Source: Helicobacter canadensis MIT 98-5491
GTDB lineage: Bacteria > Campylobacterota > Campylobacteria > Campylobacterales > Helicobacteraceae
Direction: 5' to 3'
DNA: 64,000 nucleotides
Assembly: GCF_000162575.1 (NCBI RefSeq)
Contig: NZ_CM000776.2
Span: 1,331,629 to 1,395,628, forward strand
Shown here: piece by piece, positions 42,314 to 51,343 of the stretch
Layout of the letters: every line of letters starts with the position of its first letter
Position numbering within the stretch: the stretch's first letter is position 1
Position numbers and translations under genes: made by a program
The notes under the pieces: model-generated
What the model saw: only the letters and a program-made list of their open reading frames with translations
Databases searched by the model: none
What the model was told of the DNA's origin: nothing

Positions 42314-43396
42314 ATGCCTATTGATTTAAACGAACATTTAAGACAAAAAAATAAAAATTATAAACCTCAAAACGATAATAATAGCGGTAATGGTAATAAC
42401 GGAAATAATCGCAATAAAGGTTTTCAAAACTATCCCAAAATGCCATCTTTTAACCTACCAAGTGGTAAAAAAATGGCAACACTTTATGCGCTTATCATTC
42501 TTATTGCACTTTTATTTTTACTTAAGCCTTTTACCATTATTAATAGTGGTGAGGTGGGAGTAAAAATCACCACTGGGGAATTTGATCCTACGCCATTGCA
42601 ACCTGGAATTCACTTTTTCATTCCCGGAATTCAAAAAATTATCCCTGTAAATACCAAAGTAAGAATCGCAGAATTTACAAGCTCTGAAACACAGAATTTT
42701 CGTAATATTGATGAAGGGAGCATTAGAGACAAAGCTATTAGTGTGCTTGATTCAAGAGGCTTATCTGTATCTGTGGAATTAGCTGTTCAATACCGCTTAG
42801 ATCCACTAGGAGTGCCCCAAACTATCGCTACTTGGGGGCAAAATTGGGAAGAAAGAATTATTATTCCTGTTATTCGTGAAATTGTCCGCAATGTCGTAGG
42901 AAGTTTTCCTGCTGAAGAATTGCCAACCAAACGCAATGAAATTGCTACACTCATCGATCAAAGATTCCGCGAAAATATTAATAACCTAGAAAATCGCCCA
43001 GTGCAATTAGAATCAATCCAACTCACAGAGATTGTTTTGCCTATAGCTATCAAAGAACAAATTGAACGCGTGCAAGTTGCAAGACAAGAAGCAGAAAGAG
43101 CAAGATATGAGGTAGAAAGAGCAAAACAAGAAGCAGAAAAACAAGCTGCCCTAGCCAAAGGTGCTGCTGATGCAACAATTATTCAAGCAGATGCACAAGC
43201 TAAAGCCAACCGAATTATTAGTCAAAGCTTAAGTAATTCACTTTTGCAGCTCCGCCAAATTGAAGTGCAAGGTAAATTCAATGAAGCGCTTCAAAATAAT
43301 CGTGATGCAAAAATTTTCTTAACTCCAGGTGGTTCTACCCCAAATATTTGGCTTGACTCTAAAGATACGCAAAGATCAAGCTCTGCAGGACAATAA
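42314..43396 (+). CDS. SPFH/Band 7 (HflK/prohibitin-like) membrane protein
   Basis: This 360-residue protein has an Asn/Gly-rich N-terminus, one membrane helix at about residues 54-71 and an SPFH domain starting INSGEVGVKITTG. A long charged helix (QVARQEAERARYEVERAKQ) follows and a short tail ends the protein. Such proteins form large ring assemblies around membrane proteases or lipid domains. There is no partner HflC or FtsH gene beside it. AAAGG precedes the ATG and hisIE starts at the next base after the stop. Confidence 0.87.
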   Translation: MPIDLNEHLRQKNKNYKPQNDNNSGNGNNGNNRNKGFQNYPKMPSFNLPSGKKMATLYALIILIALLFLLKPFTIINSGEVGVKITTGEFDPTPLQPGIHFFIPGIQKIIPVNTKVRIAEFTSSETQNFRNIDEGSIRDKAISVLDSRGLSVSVELAVQYRLDPLGVPQTIATWGQNWEERIIIPVIREIVRNVVGSFPAEELPTKRNEIATLIDQRFRENINNLENRPVQLESIQLTEIVLPIAIKEQIERVQVARQEAERARYEVERAKQEAEKQAALAKGAADATIIQADAQAKANRIISQSLSNSLLQLRQIEVQGKFNEALQNNRDAKIFLTPGGSTPNIWLDSKDTQRSSSAGQ

Positions 43397-44086
43397 GTGG
43401 AAATTTTAGAAACTATTGCTTGGGATAAACTCCAAAATGGACTTATTCCAGCTATTGCTCAAGATTACCAAACCAATGAAGTTTTAATGCTTGCTTTTAT
43501 GAATAAAGAAGCTTTGGAACTTAGTTTGCAAAGTGGCTATGCTCACTACTTTTCACGCACAAAAAATCGCCTTTGGAAAAAAGGTGAGCAAAGCGGTCAT
43601 ACACAAGAGATTATTGAATGTTATCTTGATTGCGATAAGGATACTTTGCTGCTTAAAGTCAAACAAAAGGGAGTTGCCTGCCACACAGGCAATCACACTT
43701 GCTTTTTTAATCAAATTACTTTAGATTCCATAGTGCAAAAATCTTCCAAAACGATTGATACTTCCAATCTTTATGGTGCTATTGATACGCTTTATCACAC
43801 CTTGCTAGAACGAAAAAATTCCGATCCAAATACCTCTTATACCGCCTCTTTATATCACAAAGGCGAAAACACTATTGCTAAAAAAATCGTTGAAGAAGCG
43901 GCTGAATTAGGCTTTGCCATCAAAGATAAAAATGCTAAAGAAATTATTTATGAGACTGCTGATTTACTCTACCATTCTCTTGTTGGATTAGCCTATAGAG
44001 ATCTAAGCCCCGACTTAGTCAAGCAAGAGATCATTCGACGCTTTGGACTGAGTGGAATTGAAGAAAAAAATTCTAGAGAAAAGTAA
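43397..44086 (+). CDS. hisIE: Bifunctional phosphoribosyl-AMP cyclohydrolase / phosphoribosyl-ATP diphosphatase
   Basis: HisIE carries out the second and third steps of histidine synthesis. The N-terminal HisI half (to about residue 115) has HYFSRTKNRLWKKGEQSG, the DCDKDTLLLKV metal site and GVACHTGNHTCF. The HisE half begins near residue 118 with the GEKTIAKKIVEEAAELG-type motif (GENTIAKKIVEEAAE). The start is GTG at 43397, touching the previous stop. H. pylori lacks histidine synthesis, so this points to another Helicobacter lineage. Other his genes are not in the window. Confidence 0.94.
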   Translation: MEILETIAWDKLQNGLIPAIAQDYQTNEVLMLAFMNKEALELSLQSGYAHYFSRTKNRLWKKGEQSGHTQEIIECYLDCDKDTLLLKVKQKGVACHTGNHTCFFNQITLDSIVQKSSKTIDTSNLYGAIDTLYHTLLERKNSDPNTSYTASLYHKGENTIAKKIVEEAAELGFAIKDKNAKEIIYETADLLYHSLVGLAYRDLSPDLVKQEIIRRFGLSGIEEKNSREK

Positions 44087-44628
44087 TGCAACTAACTCTT
44101 GAATCTTTCCTTTCACTCTTAACACAATTTACTCAATATTTTTCATTGTATGATTACCTAATCCTTTCATCAATTTTTTTAGGAATCTTGCTTTTCTTTC
44201 TCTTAAGCATCCTTTTGTCTTCAAATACTATTGTGTGTTTTTTAATGCTTTTTATGAGTGCTATTTTATTTTTTGCCTCTCCTTTTATTTATCAATATAT
44301 TATGCAAACCTATCTCAAAAAAATAGAACTCACTCTTTCCCATAATAGCAAACTACAATATGATGACATCTACTACATCAAAGGCACAATCAAAAATGCC
44401 GGATCTCTTGATTTAAAAGGTTGTGTGGTAACAACAAACTTTATACCTAAAAATTCTAATCAATTCCAACAAATCAAATACACAATAAGGCCTATTTTTC
44501 GCCACAAAGAGACTTACAAAAAACCCCTAAAAAAACAAGAATCTTTTGAATTTGAAGCATTATTTGAAGCTCCAAAATCTCTTATTTATTCTAATTACAA
44601 ACTTCAAACTCAAGCGGATTGCTATTAA
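44086..44628 (+). CDS. DUF2393-like membrane protein
   Basis: The 180-residue protein has two close hydrophobic helices (about residues 24-46 and 50-75) followed by a beta-rich domain (about 80-180) that should face the periplasm. DDIYYIKGTIKNAGSLDLKGCVV resembles the DUF2393 family of Campylobacterales. The function is unknown. Its ATG overlaps the hisIE stop (TAATG) and pdxA begins directly after its stop, so it sits in a tight operon. Confidence 0.7.
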   Translation: MQLTLESFLSLLTQFTQYFSLYDYLILSSIFLGILLFFLLSILLSSNTIVCFLMLFMSAILFFASPFIYQYIMQTYLKKIELTLSHNSKLQYDDIYYIKGTIKNAGSLDLKGCVVTTNFIPKNSNQFQQIKYTIRPIFRHKETYKKPLKKQESFEFEALFEAPKSLIYSNYKLQTQADCY

Positions 44629-45579
44629 ATGAAAATTGCCATTAGTGTTGGAGATATTAACGGAATTGGACTAGAAATTTTACTCAAAAGTCATCAAAAA
44701 ATTTCTAAAATTTGCACTCCGCTTTATTGCATTGATAAACCCCTTCTTAAAAAAGCAGCTAGGATACTTGATATTAAAATCCCAAAAAACCTTATCTGCA
44801 TTTCTCCAAATGCCAAAATTCCAGAAATTATCCCTGCTACACTAACCAAAGAAAGTGGAGCTTATTCTTATGCTAGTTTTCTTTGTGCTTTAAATCTCAC
44901 ACAAAACAAACAAGCCAAAGCCTTAACTACACTCCCAATCCATAAAAAAGCGTGGCAATTAGCCAATATTCCCTATGCAGGACATACTGAAGCTTTTAGA
45001 GATTTATTCAAACAAGATGCGATTATGATTTTAGGCTCCCCCAAACTTTATGTCGCTTTATTTACCGATCACATACCCCTTAAAGAAGTGCCCAATAAAA
45101 TCACCGAAGAATCCTTAACAAGCTTCCTTTTAAATCTTGCTCCCCACATCACCAAAACACCCTGTGGAGTTTTGGGTTTAAATCCGCACGCTGGTGATTT
45201 AGGCGTTCTAGGCAATGAAGAAAATGCAATCAAACAAGCAATCCATTGCGTTAATGAACAATTAGGCAAAGAAATCTTTATTGGGCCACTCGTTCCTGAT
45301 ACTGCTTTTATTGGCAAACACTTAAAATACTATGTTGCTATGTATCACGATCAAGGACTAATTCCGCTTAAAACACTTTATTTTAAAGAAAGTATCAATT
45401 TTACTTTAAATCTCCCTATCATTCGCACTTCTGTAGATCATGGCACGGCTTTTGATATTGCCTATCACAACAAAGCCAACCTAAAAAGCTATTTTAATGC
45501 CATTAAAGAAGCTATTTTCCGTTCCAAAAATTCAAAAAAGCAAACTATGCTAACAAAAAATACTCCATTGAAATTCTAA
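44629..45579 (+). CDS. pdxA: 4-hydroxythreonine-4-phosphate dehydrogenase
   Basis: PdxA makes the amino-ketone partner for PdxJ in pyridoxal phosphate synthesis. The start ISVGDINGIGLEI, the metal-ligand GHTEAFRDLF, GLNPHAGDLGVLGNEE and YHDQGLIPLKTL are all family motifs with their histidines. The 316-residue length is normal. pdxJ is not in the window. The end faces trpB with only 18 bases between stops and no hairpin. Confidence 0.95.
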   Translation: MKIAISVGDINGIGLEILLKSHQKISKICTPLYCIDKPLLKKAARILDIKIPKNLICISPNAKIPEIIPATLTKESGAYSYASFLCALNLTQNKQAKALTTLPIHKKAWQLANIPYAGHTEAFRDLFKQDAIMILGSPKLYVALFTDHIPLKEVPNKITEESLTSFLLNLAPHITKTPCGVLGLNPHAGDLGVLGNEENAIKQAIHCVNEQLGKEIFIGPLVPDTAFIGKHLKYYVAMYHDQGLIPLKTLYFKESINFTLNLPIIRTSVDHGTAFDIAYHNKANLKSYFNAIKEAIFRSKNSKKQTMLTKNTPLKF

Positions 45580-45597
45580 AATTTTCAACAAAACACT

Positions 45598-46800
45598 TCA
45601 CTCGCCATAGCCATATTTTTCTACCACAAAATCGATATCCTTATCCCCTCTACCACTAAGATTCACAAGAATTTTTTTACCCTTTAATTCTGGTGCAATC
45701 TTTAGCGCATAGGCTAGAGCATGACTAGATTCAATAGCAGGGATAATGCCCTCTTTTTTACTCAACGCAAAAAACGCACTAATGGCTTCCTTATCACTAA
45801 TAGCTGCAATCTTTGTGCGTCCGATACTATGCAAATACGCGTGTTCTGGTCCCACACTTGGGTAATCAAGCCCACTTGCCACACTATATACCGGTGCTGG
45901 TTCTCCATGAGAATCTTTAAGCATTATGCTATTAAATCCGTGCATCACACCCTCACTTCCATAGCTTAGACTTGCTGCATGCTCTCCAAGCGCACTGCCA
46001 CGCCCTAGTGGCTCCACACCCACAAGATCTATGGCATCATCAATAAAACCACTAAAAATTCCCATAGCATTGCTTCCGCCACCCACACACGCACACACAA
46101 TATCTGGTAATTCCCCTGTCATCTCCAAAAATTGCTCTTTAGATTCAATACCCACAATCGCTTGAAAATCACGCACCATTTTAGGAAATGGGTGAGGACC
46201 TACCACAGAACCAATGGCATACATCGTGTTTTTTGGATCACTCAAATATGCTTCAAAGGCTGAATCTACGGCTTCTTTAAGCGTTTTGGCTCCACGACTT
46301 ACGCTCACAACCTTAGCCCCCAAAATCTTCATACGCACGACATTTGGGTGTTCTTTTGCTATATCCATCTCACCCATATGAATCTCACACTCTAGCCCAA
46401 AATACGCTGCAGCAGTAGCCAAAGCCACGCCATGTTGCCCTGCTCCAGTTTCTGCTATGAGCTTCTTTTTGCCCATAAATTTTGCCAAAAGTGCCTCGCC
46501 CATACAATGATTAAGCTTGTGAGCGCCGGTGTGATTTAAATCCTCTCGCTTGAGATAGATTCCCGCACCGCCATATTCTTTGGTTAAATTATGTGCAAAA
46601 TAAATTGGTGTAGGGCGCCCTTGAAAGTGTTTACGAATCTTGCGAAGCTCTGCGATAAAATCGCTATTTTGCGCGATAAGATTATAGGCTTGATTAATCT
46701 CTTCCATAGCCTTAGCAATAGGCTCTGGCACAAAACTTCCACCAAATTTGCCAAAAAATCCATTTTCATCAGGAAATTGTTTGAGATAGGGTGCTTGCAT
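45598..46800 (-). CDS. trpB: Tryptophan synthase beta chain
   Basis: TrpB joins indole and serine to tryptophan. The PLP lysine region [40 protein letters not shown] and [11 protein letters not shown] are present in the 400-residue protein. No trpA or other trp gene is adjacent. The [19 protein letters not shown] version differs clearly from the H. pylori trp-operon TrpB as I remember it. It may therefore be a second or replaced copy that works alone on free indole. Local base composition looks slightly richer in G and C than its neighbours. Confidence 0.92.
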   Translation of the reverse strand: MQAPYLKQFPDENGFFGKFGGSFVPEPIAKAMEEINQAYNLIAQNSDFIAELRKIRKHFQGRPTPIYFAHNLTKEYGGAGIYLKREDLNHTGAHKLNHCMGEALLAKFMGKKKLIAETGAGQHGVALATAAAYFGLECEIHMGEMDIAKEHPNVVRMKILGAKVVSVSRGAKTLKEAVDSAFEAYLSDPKNTMYAIGSVVGPHPFPKMVRDFQAIVGIESKEQFLEMTGELPDIVCACVGGGSNAMGIFSGFIDDAIDLVGVEPLGRGSALGEHAASLSYGSEGVMHGFNSIMLKDSHGEPAPVYSVASGLDYPSVGPEHAYLHSIGRTKIAAISDKEAISAFFALSKKEGIIPAIESSHALAYALKIAPELKGKKILVNLSGRGDKDIDFVVEKYGYGE

Positions 46801-46959
46801 TTTTCATCCTTAAATATTTGCATTTTTAGATAATTATACCTTAGGCAAATTAAATTTTGCCAAAGATTATTCATTCAAAGCAAAATTAACCTTACAAAAA
46901 ACTCTTAAGTTACTTTTTTGTATCATTTTATATTCAATTTTATTATTTTGGAAATTTTA

Positions 46960-47952
46960 ATGCAAAAATTTAATTATAAAGATTCGGGCGTAGATATTGC
47001 AGAGGGCAACGCATTAGTAGAAAGCCTAAAAGGGCTTGTCAAATCAACTTTTAATGCTAATGTTTTAGGCGGAATTGGTTCTTTTAGTGGAGCTTATGCA
47101 CTTCCTAGTGGATATAAAGAACCTGTGATTCTAGCCGCCACTGATGGCGTTGGGACAAAGCTTCGCCTAGCAATTGATTATGGAATCTTAGATAGCGTGG
47201 GGATTGACTTAGTAGCAATGTGCGTGAATGATCTTATCTGTAATTTTGCTACTCCTTTATTTTTCTTAGACTACTACGCTACAGGAAAACTTGATAAAAA
47301 TAAGGCTTTAGAAGTGATTAAAGGTATCACTCAAGGTTGCTTGGAAGCTGAATGCGCCTTAATTGGTGGAGAAACTGCTGAAATGCCTGGAATGTATGAA
47401 GGAAAAGATTTTGACCTTGCAGGATTTGCTGTTGGAATTGGAGAGAAAGAAATCGTTCAAAGAGAAAATCAAGCCAAGGCGGGAGATGTATTAATTGCGC
47501 TTCCAAGTAGCGGAATCCACTCAAATGGATATTCATTAGTGCGAAAGATTCTAAGCCAAAATAAAATTGATTTGGAAGCTAATTTTGATGGCAAACCTCT
47601 TATTCAAACCTTGCTAACGCCCACTAAAATCTATGTTAAAACTTTCAAAAAACTCCAAAATAAAATCAAAGCCTTAGCACACATTACAGGAGGCGGAATC
47701 ATTGAAAATCTTCCAAGATGCCTTCCTAATAACCTTGATGCCCTCATCAAAGAAAACCAAATCAAAACTTTACCTATTTTTGATTTACTAACAAAATACA
47801 CCGAAGAAACAGATAAATACCGCACCTTTAATATGGGTGTCGGTATGATTTTTGTTTGCTCTCAAGAAGATGCAGATTTTGTTGCAAAAGAATCCCAAGG
47901 ATACATTCTAGGAGAACTCACAAAAGGTAATCACGAAATAAAATTTGTCTAA
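46960..47952 (+). CDS. purM: Phosphoribosylformylglycinamidine cyclo-ligase
   Basis: PurM (AIR synthetase) closes the imidazole ring in purine synthesis using ATP. The family start FNYKDSGVDIAEGNALV, the GGIGSFSGAY loop, ATDGVGTKLRLA and ALIGGETAEMPGMY are clear. The ATG at 46960 gives the usual 330-residue enzyme; 14 in-frame codons upstream have no ribosome-binding site. It is transcribed away from trpB across a 159-base gap. The Csd5-like gene follows. Confidence 0.96.
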   Translation: MQKFNYKDSGVDIAEGNALVESLKGLVKSTFNANVLGGIGSFSGAYALPSGYKEPVILAATDGVGTKLRLAIDYGILDSVGIDLVAMCVNDLICNFATPLFFLDYYATGKLDKNKALEVIKGITQGCLEAECALIGGETAEMPGMYEGKDFDLAGFAVGIGEKEIVQRENQAKAGDVLIALPSSGIHSNGYSLVRKILSQNKIDLEANFDGKPLIQTLLTPTKIYVKTFKKLQNKIKALAHITGGGIIENLPRCLPNNLDALIKENQIKTLPIFDLLTKYTEETDKYRTFNMGVGMIFVCSQEDADFVAKESQGYILGELTKGNHEIKFV

Positions 47953-48004
47953 AATGCGTCTTTATGCTATAATGTTAAGAACTTTCTATAAAAAGGCTGA
48001 TATT

Positions 48005-48733
48005 ATGTTAGCTAACATAAAGCGTTTTTTTAAAATTTATCCGCTTCCCATTTTTGTGCTTTTGTTAGTGTTTGCTATTTATTATTCTATTTTTGAAATT
48101 TTAAAAAAGCAAGATCTAAAAACAACAAAACCTATTACCGAAGCAGAACTTATGCAGAGTGAAACCCCAAAAGAATCACCAACTACCCCCGAGCCTATAC
48201 AAGATCCAAAGCTAGAAACTCCACAACCCAATACACCAACATTAGTAGAAAATAAGATAGAAGAAAAAGTGGAGATTAAAGTAGAAAATAAAAAAATAAT
48301 TACTTCTAAAGTTCCCTCACTTAATATTCGTCAAGAACCCAATGTCAATTCTGCTATTATTGGCAAACTTACACCTTATATTCAAGCCATTGTTTTAGAA
48401 GATAATGGCGAATGGTTTTTAATTGGAGCAAGTCAAAATAGCAAAGCATTGGGTTGGGTTGTAAAGACCTACACACAAACCCTACCTCAAAAAGTTATTT
48501 CTCAAGACACGGAAGTGATCAAGATTGATTTACCTCAATTTTTTACTTCATTAGCTCCACGGCTTAATATTCGTCAAATGCCAAGCACACAAGCAAAGGT
48601 TCTAGGCGTTCTCACACCTGAAGATAGTGTTGAAGTTTTAGAGAGTGCTGGAGAATGGGTAAAAATCCAAGATATTAACCCCACTTCTAATAAAAGCGGT
48701 TGGGTAATGAGAAGATTTCTTAAAGAGATTTAA
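48005..48733 (+). CDS. Csd5-like membrane protein with two bacterial SH3 domains
   Basis: The 242-residue protein has one membrane helix at about residues 12-33 and a Pro/Glu/Thr-rich periplasmic linker. Two SH3b domains follow, about 99-158 and 179-240, each with the VPSLNIRQEP/APRLNIRQMP pattern. It sits directly before aroE, like H. pylori csd5 (HP1250), which shapes helical cells by linking peptidoglycan to bactofilin and MurF. H. pylori Csd5 has a single SH3 domain as I recall. I chose the ATG at 48005, with AAAAAGG upstream; a TTG at 47945 inside purM is the alternative. Confidence 0.75.
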   Translation: MLANIKRFFKIYPLPIFVLLLVFAIYYSIFEILKKQDLKTTKPITEAELMQSETPKESPTTPEPIQDPKLETPQPNTPTLVENKIEEKVEIKVENKKIITSKVPSLNIRQEPNVNSAIIGKLTPYIQAIVLEDNGEWFLIGASQNSKALGWVVKTYTQTLPQKVISQDTEVIKIDLPQFFTSLAPRLNIRQMPSTQAKVLGVLTPEDSVEVLESAGEWVKIQDINPTSNKSGWVMRRFLKEI

Positions 48734-48736
48734 TCT

Positions 48737-49525
48737 ATGCAATTTGCCGTTATTGGAAATCCTATTACTCACTCTCTTTCACCACTTTTGCATAACTCCG
48801 CTTTTAGAACTCTTGGAATCAAAGGTTACTATGGACGCTATTGCCTAGATAACTCAGAGAATTTTTCTACCCTAACCTCACTAAAACTTAAAGGTGCTAA
48901 TGTTACCATACCTTACAAAGAAACCGCATTTTCACACTGCGATGAAGTTTTTGGAATCGCCAAACAAATCCAAGCGGTTAATACACTGGTTTTTAAAGAA
49001 AATAAACTTTTGGGTTACAATACCGATGCACTTGGCTTCTATCAATGTATTGAAAAATTCCAATTCAAAAATGCTCTCATTCTTGGTGCTGGAGGATCTG
49101 CAAAAGCGGTAGCCTGCATCTTAAAGGACAAAGGAATAACCACAACTATTCTCAATCGTTCCAAAGAAAGACTTGAATCTTTTATTGCCTTAGGATTTCA
49201 ATGCTCCACTTATGACAATTTCTTTAAACAAGAATCTTATGATATTATTATCAACACTACACCCTCTGGATTAATCCAAAATTCCCTGCCTCTTGAAGAA
49301 TCCAAATTAAAAGCCCTCTTAGAAGATTCTAAACTTGCCTTTGATTTAATCTATGGAATCCAAACTCCTTTTTTAAATCTTGCTAAGAATCTACACATTC
49401 CCACACAAGATGGAAAAATGATGCTCATTAACCAAGCTATCCTTGCTTTTGAAATTTTTATGGATTCTCTTGGAATCACTTATCATAAAAATAACCTCAT
49501 TAGCAGTATGCAAAATGCCCTATAA
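48737..49525 (+). CDS. aroE: Shikimate dehydrogenase
   Basis: AroE reduces 3-dehydroshikimate with NADPH in aromatic amino acid synthesis. The 262-residue enzyme has the start IGNPITHSLSPLLHN, the catalytic lysine in NVTIPYKE, NTLVF and the NADP loop LGAGGSAKAVA. It starts three bases after the SH3 gene. A short gap with its own -10 box separates it from hpf. Confidence 0.96.
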   Translation: MQFAVIGNPITHSLSPLLHNSAFRTLGIKGYYGRYCLDNSENFSTLTSLKLKGANVTIPYKETAFSHCDEVFGIAKQIQAVNTLVFKENKLLGYNTDALGFYQCIEKFQFKNALILGAGGSAKAVACILKDKGITTTILNRSKERLESFIALGFQCSTYDNFFKQESYDIIINTTPSGLIQNSLPLEESKLKALLEDSKLAFDLIYGIQTPFLNLAKNLHIPTQDGKMMLINQAILAFEIFMDSLGITYHKNNLISSMQNAL

Positions 49526-49539
49526 AAAAGTTTTTATGC

Positions 49540-49545
49540 TACAAT
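49540..49545 (+). promoter_or_regulatory. Probable -10 box of hpf
   Basis: TACAAT, preceded by TATGC, lies 18 bases before the hpf ATG. The leader contains AAAGGAGAT. Confidence 0.4.
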
Positions 49546-49563
49546 AAAAACAAAGGAGATATA

Positions 49564-50112
49564 ATGAATACAACTATTACTTCGCGGCATTTTGAATTAA
49601 CCGATTCGATTAAAAACTACATTTTTCGCCTTAGTGAAAGCTTAGAAAAATATAATCTCAATATTTTAAGCACACGCATTGTTATTTCCTATCAAGAAAA
49701 AAAGGGGAAAGAAAAGAAAAAGCGTTCTTATACAATCGATATTACTCTATCTATCGCCAAAACAAATACTATTGTCATTAGTCAAAAAGATAAAGATCTC
49801 TACACAGCTGCTGATCTAGCATTTTCGCGTATGCACAAAGTTTTGCGTCGCTACCACGATAAAATCAATCATAAACAAGCTACACCAAGTGAAGAGATCA
49901 CAGCAATAGAAATCCTAAGAAACGAAGCCAAAGCTTCAAATCAAGAAGATGAAATTGTGCCAATGGATTTAGATTTACACAAACCTTTAGACATTGAAGA
50001 TGCCTTAGAAAGGCTCAAAAGTAGCTCACAGCAATTCTTTGTTTTTAATGATAAAGATTCTAAAATGCGTGTGATTTACAAACGAATTGATGGAAAATAC
50101 GGGCTTTACTAA
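49564..50112 (+). CDS. hpf: Ribosome hibernation promoting factor (long form)
   Basis: Long HPF pairs 70S ribosomes into inactive 100S dimers during starvation. The 182-residue protein has the N-terminal S30AE domain, starting TITSRHFELTDSIKNYI and including DLYTAADLAFSRMHKVLRRYHDK. The C-terminal dimerisation domain (about 125-182) ends FVFNDKDSKMRVIYKRIDGKYGLY-like. AAAGGAGAT precedes the ATG. Its last 23 bases overlap the cca gene. Confidence 0.93.
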   Translation: MNTTITSRHFELTDSIKNYIFRLSESLEKYNLNILSTRIVISYQEKKGKEKKKRSYTIDITLSIAKTNTIVISQKDKDLYTAADLAFSRMHKVLRRYHDKINHKQATPSEEITAIEILRNEAKASNQEDEIVPMDLDLHKPLDIEDALERLKSSSQQFFVFNDKDSKMRVIYKRIDGKYGLY

Positions 50113-51343
50113 AAAAATTTATCTTGTAGGTGGTGCGATTAGAGATTATCTCTTAGGGCTTCCCACCAAGGACAAAGATTATGTAGCAGTTGGATTTAGC
50201 GAAAATGATTTTCAACGCTACCAAAAAGTAGGCAAAAATTTTCCCGTTTTCCTTATTGATTCTCACACGCAAATTGCTCTTGCTAGAAAAGAAACCAAGA
50301 CTACAAAAGGTTACAATGGTTTTAGTTATAAAACCGATAATGTCACATTGCTAGAAGATTTAAAAAGGCGTGATTTAAGCATTAATGCTATGGCATTAGA
50401 CTTAAATTCAAACACTCTTATTGATCCCTTTAATGGCAAAAAAGATTTACAAAATAAGATTTTACGCCACACTTCACCTGCTTTTTGCGAAGATCCATTA
50501 AGAATCTTAAGACTTGCAAGATTTAAAGCAAAACTTGGCATTCACTGGAAGATTCACCCAAGCACCAAAGTTTTAGTCCATTCAATGAAAGAAGAATTAA
50601 AAACGCTAGAACCCAATCGTGTATTTGAAGAAATCAAACAAGTTTTAAGCCAGAAAAATAGCCATTTATTTTTTGAAACTCTCTTTGAGCTTGGTGTTTT
50701 AAAGGAAATCTTTCCCTCCATCTATGCACTCACCATACTAAAAGAATACAATCCCAATCACTTAGAATCCTCTGTTTTTGTCCATACAATGGAAGTTTTA
50801 AAACGCCTTGATAATGATTCTTTACTTCTTAAATTGACAGCTCTTTATCACAATATTGCAAAACCATACACTTATAGAAACTCTAAAAACCCTAATGAAT
50901 ATGATAATCCAAAAAAAGTAGAATCTCTTATTGATATGCAAATCCCAAAAACAATCCAAAAAAAAATGCTGATTTTAATTGGCAATCATATTAAAATTAC
51001 TCATCTCTTTGCTATGCACCCTTCTAAAATACTTGATTTTTTTCATAGTTTCAAAGGCGATAAAACCCTCTTGCTTGATCAAATTAGATTCTTTGAAGCC
51101 GATTACAAAAGATGCATTAGTCAAGCTCAATATACCACACTTGAGAGTAAAAAGATCATTGAACTCTTTAGTCAAATCAACTCTTACTCTCCCAAAGAAT
51201 GGATACAATCTCAAAAATCAAAACCCAATGGGAATCAAATCAAAGATCATATCCAAAAAGCCAAAATTAACCTTATTTCAAGCTTTTTAAGCACTCTTAG
51301 CGATAAGCAATCTCTCCGTGCAAAGCCTGATCCAAACCATTAA
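50090..51343 (+). CDS. cca: CCA tRNA nucleotidyltransferase
   Basis: The enzyme adds or repairs the CCA end of tRNAs. The 417-residue protein has the class II nucleotidyltransferase head YLVGGAIRDYLLGLPTKDKDYVAVG with the catalytic Asp pair, DLKRRDLSINAMALD and EDPLRILRLARFKAKLG. The HD-type region reads LYHNIAKP where relatives have HD (HDIGKP), so the phosphohydrolase metal site looks lost. It starts within hpf. The end overlaps the convergent amt gene by 47 bases. Confidence 0.9.
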   Translation: MENTGFTKKIYLVGGAIRDYLLGLPTKDKDYVAVGFSENDFQRYQKVGKNFPVFLIDSHTQIALARKETKTTKGYNGFSYKTDNVTLLEDLKRRDLSINAMALDLNSNTLIDPFNGKKDLQNKILRHTSPAFCEDPLRILRLARFKAKLGIHWKIHPSTKVLVHSMKEELKTLEPNRVFEEIKQVLSQKNSHLFFETLFELGVLKEIFPSIYALTILKEYNPNHLESSVFVHTMEVLKRLDNDSLLLKLTALYHNIAKPYTYRNSKNPNEYDNPKKVESLIDMQIPKTIQKKMLILIGNHIKITHLFAMHPSKILDFFHSFKGDKTLLLDQIRFFEADYKRCISQAQYTTLESKKIIELFSQINSYSPKEWIQSQKSKPNGNQIKDHIQKAKINLISSFLSTLSDKQSLRAKPDPNH

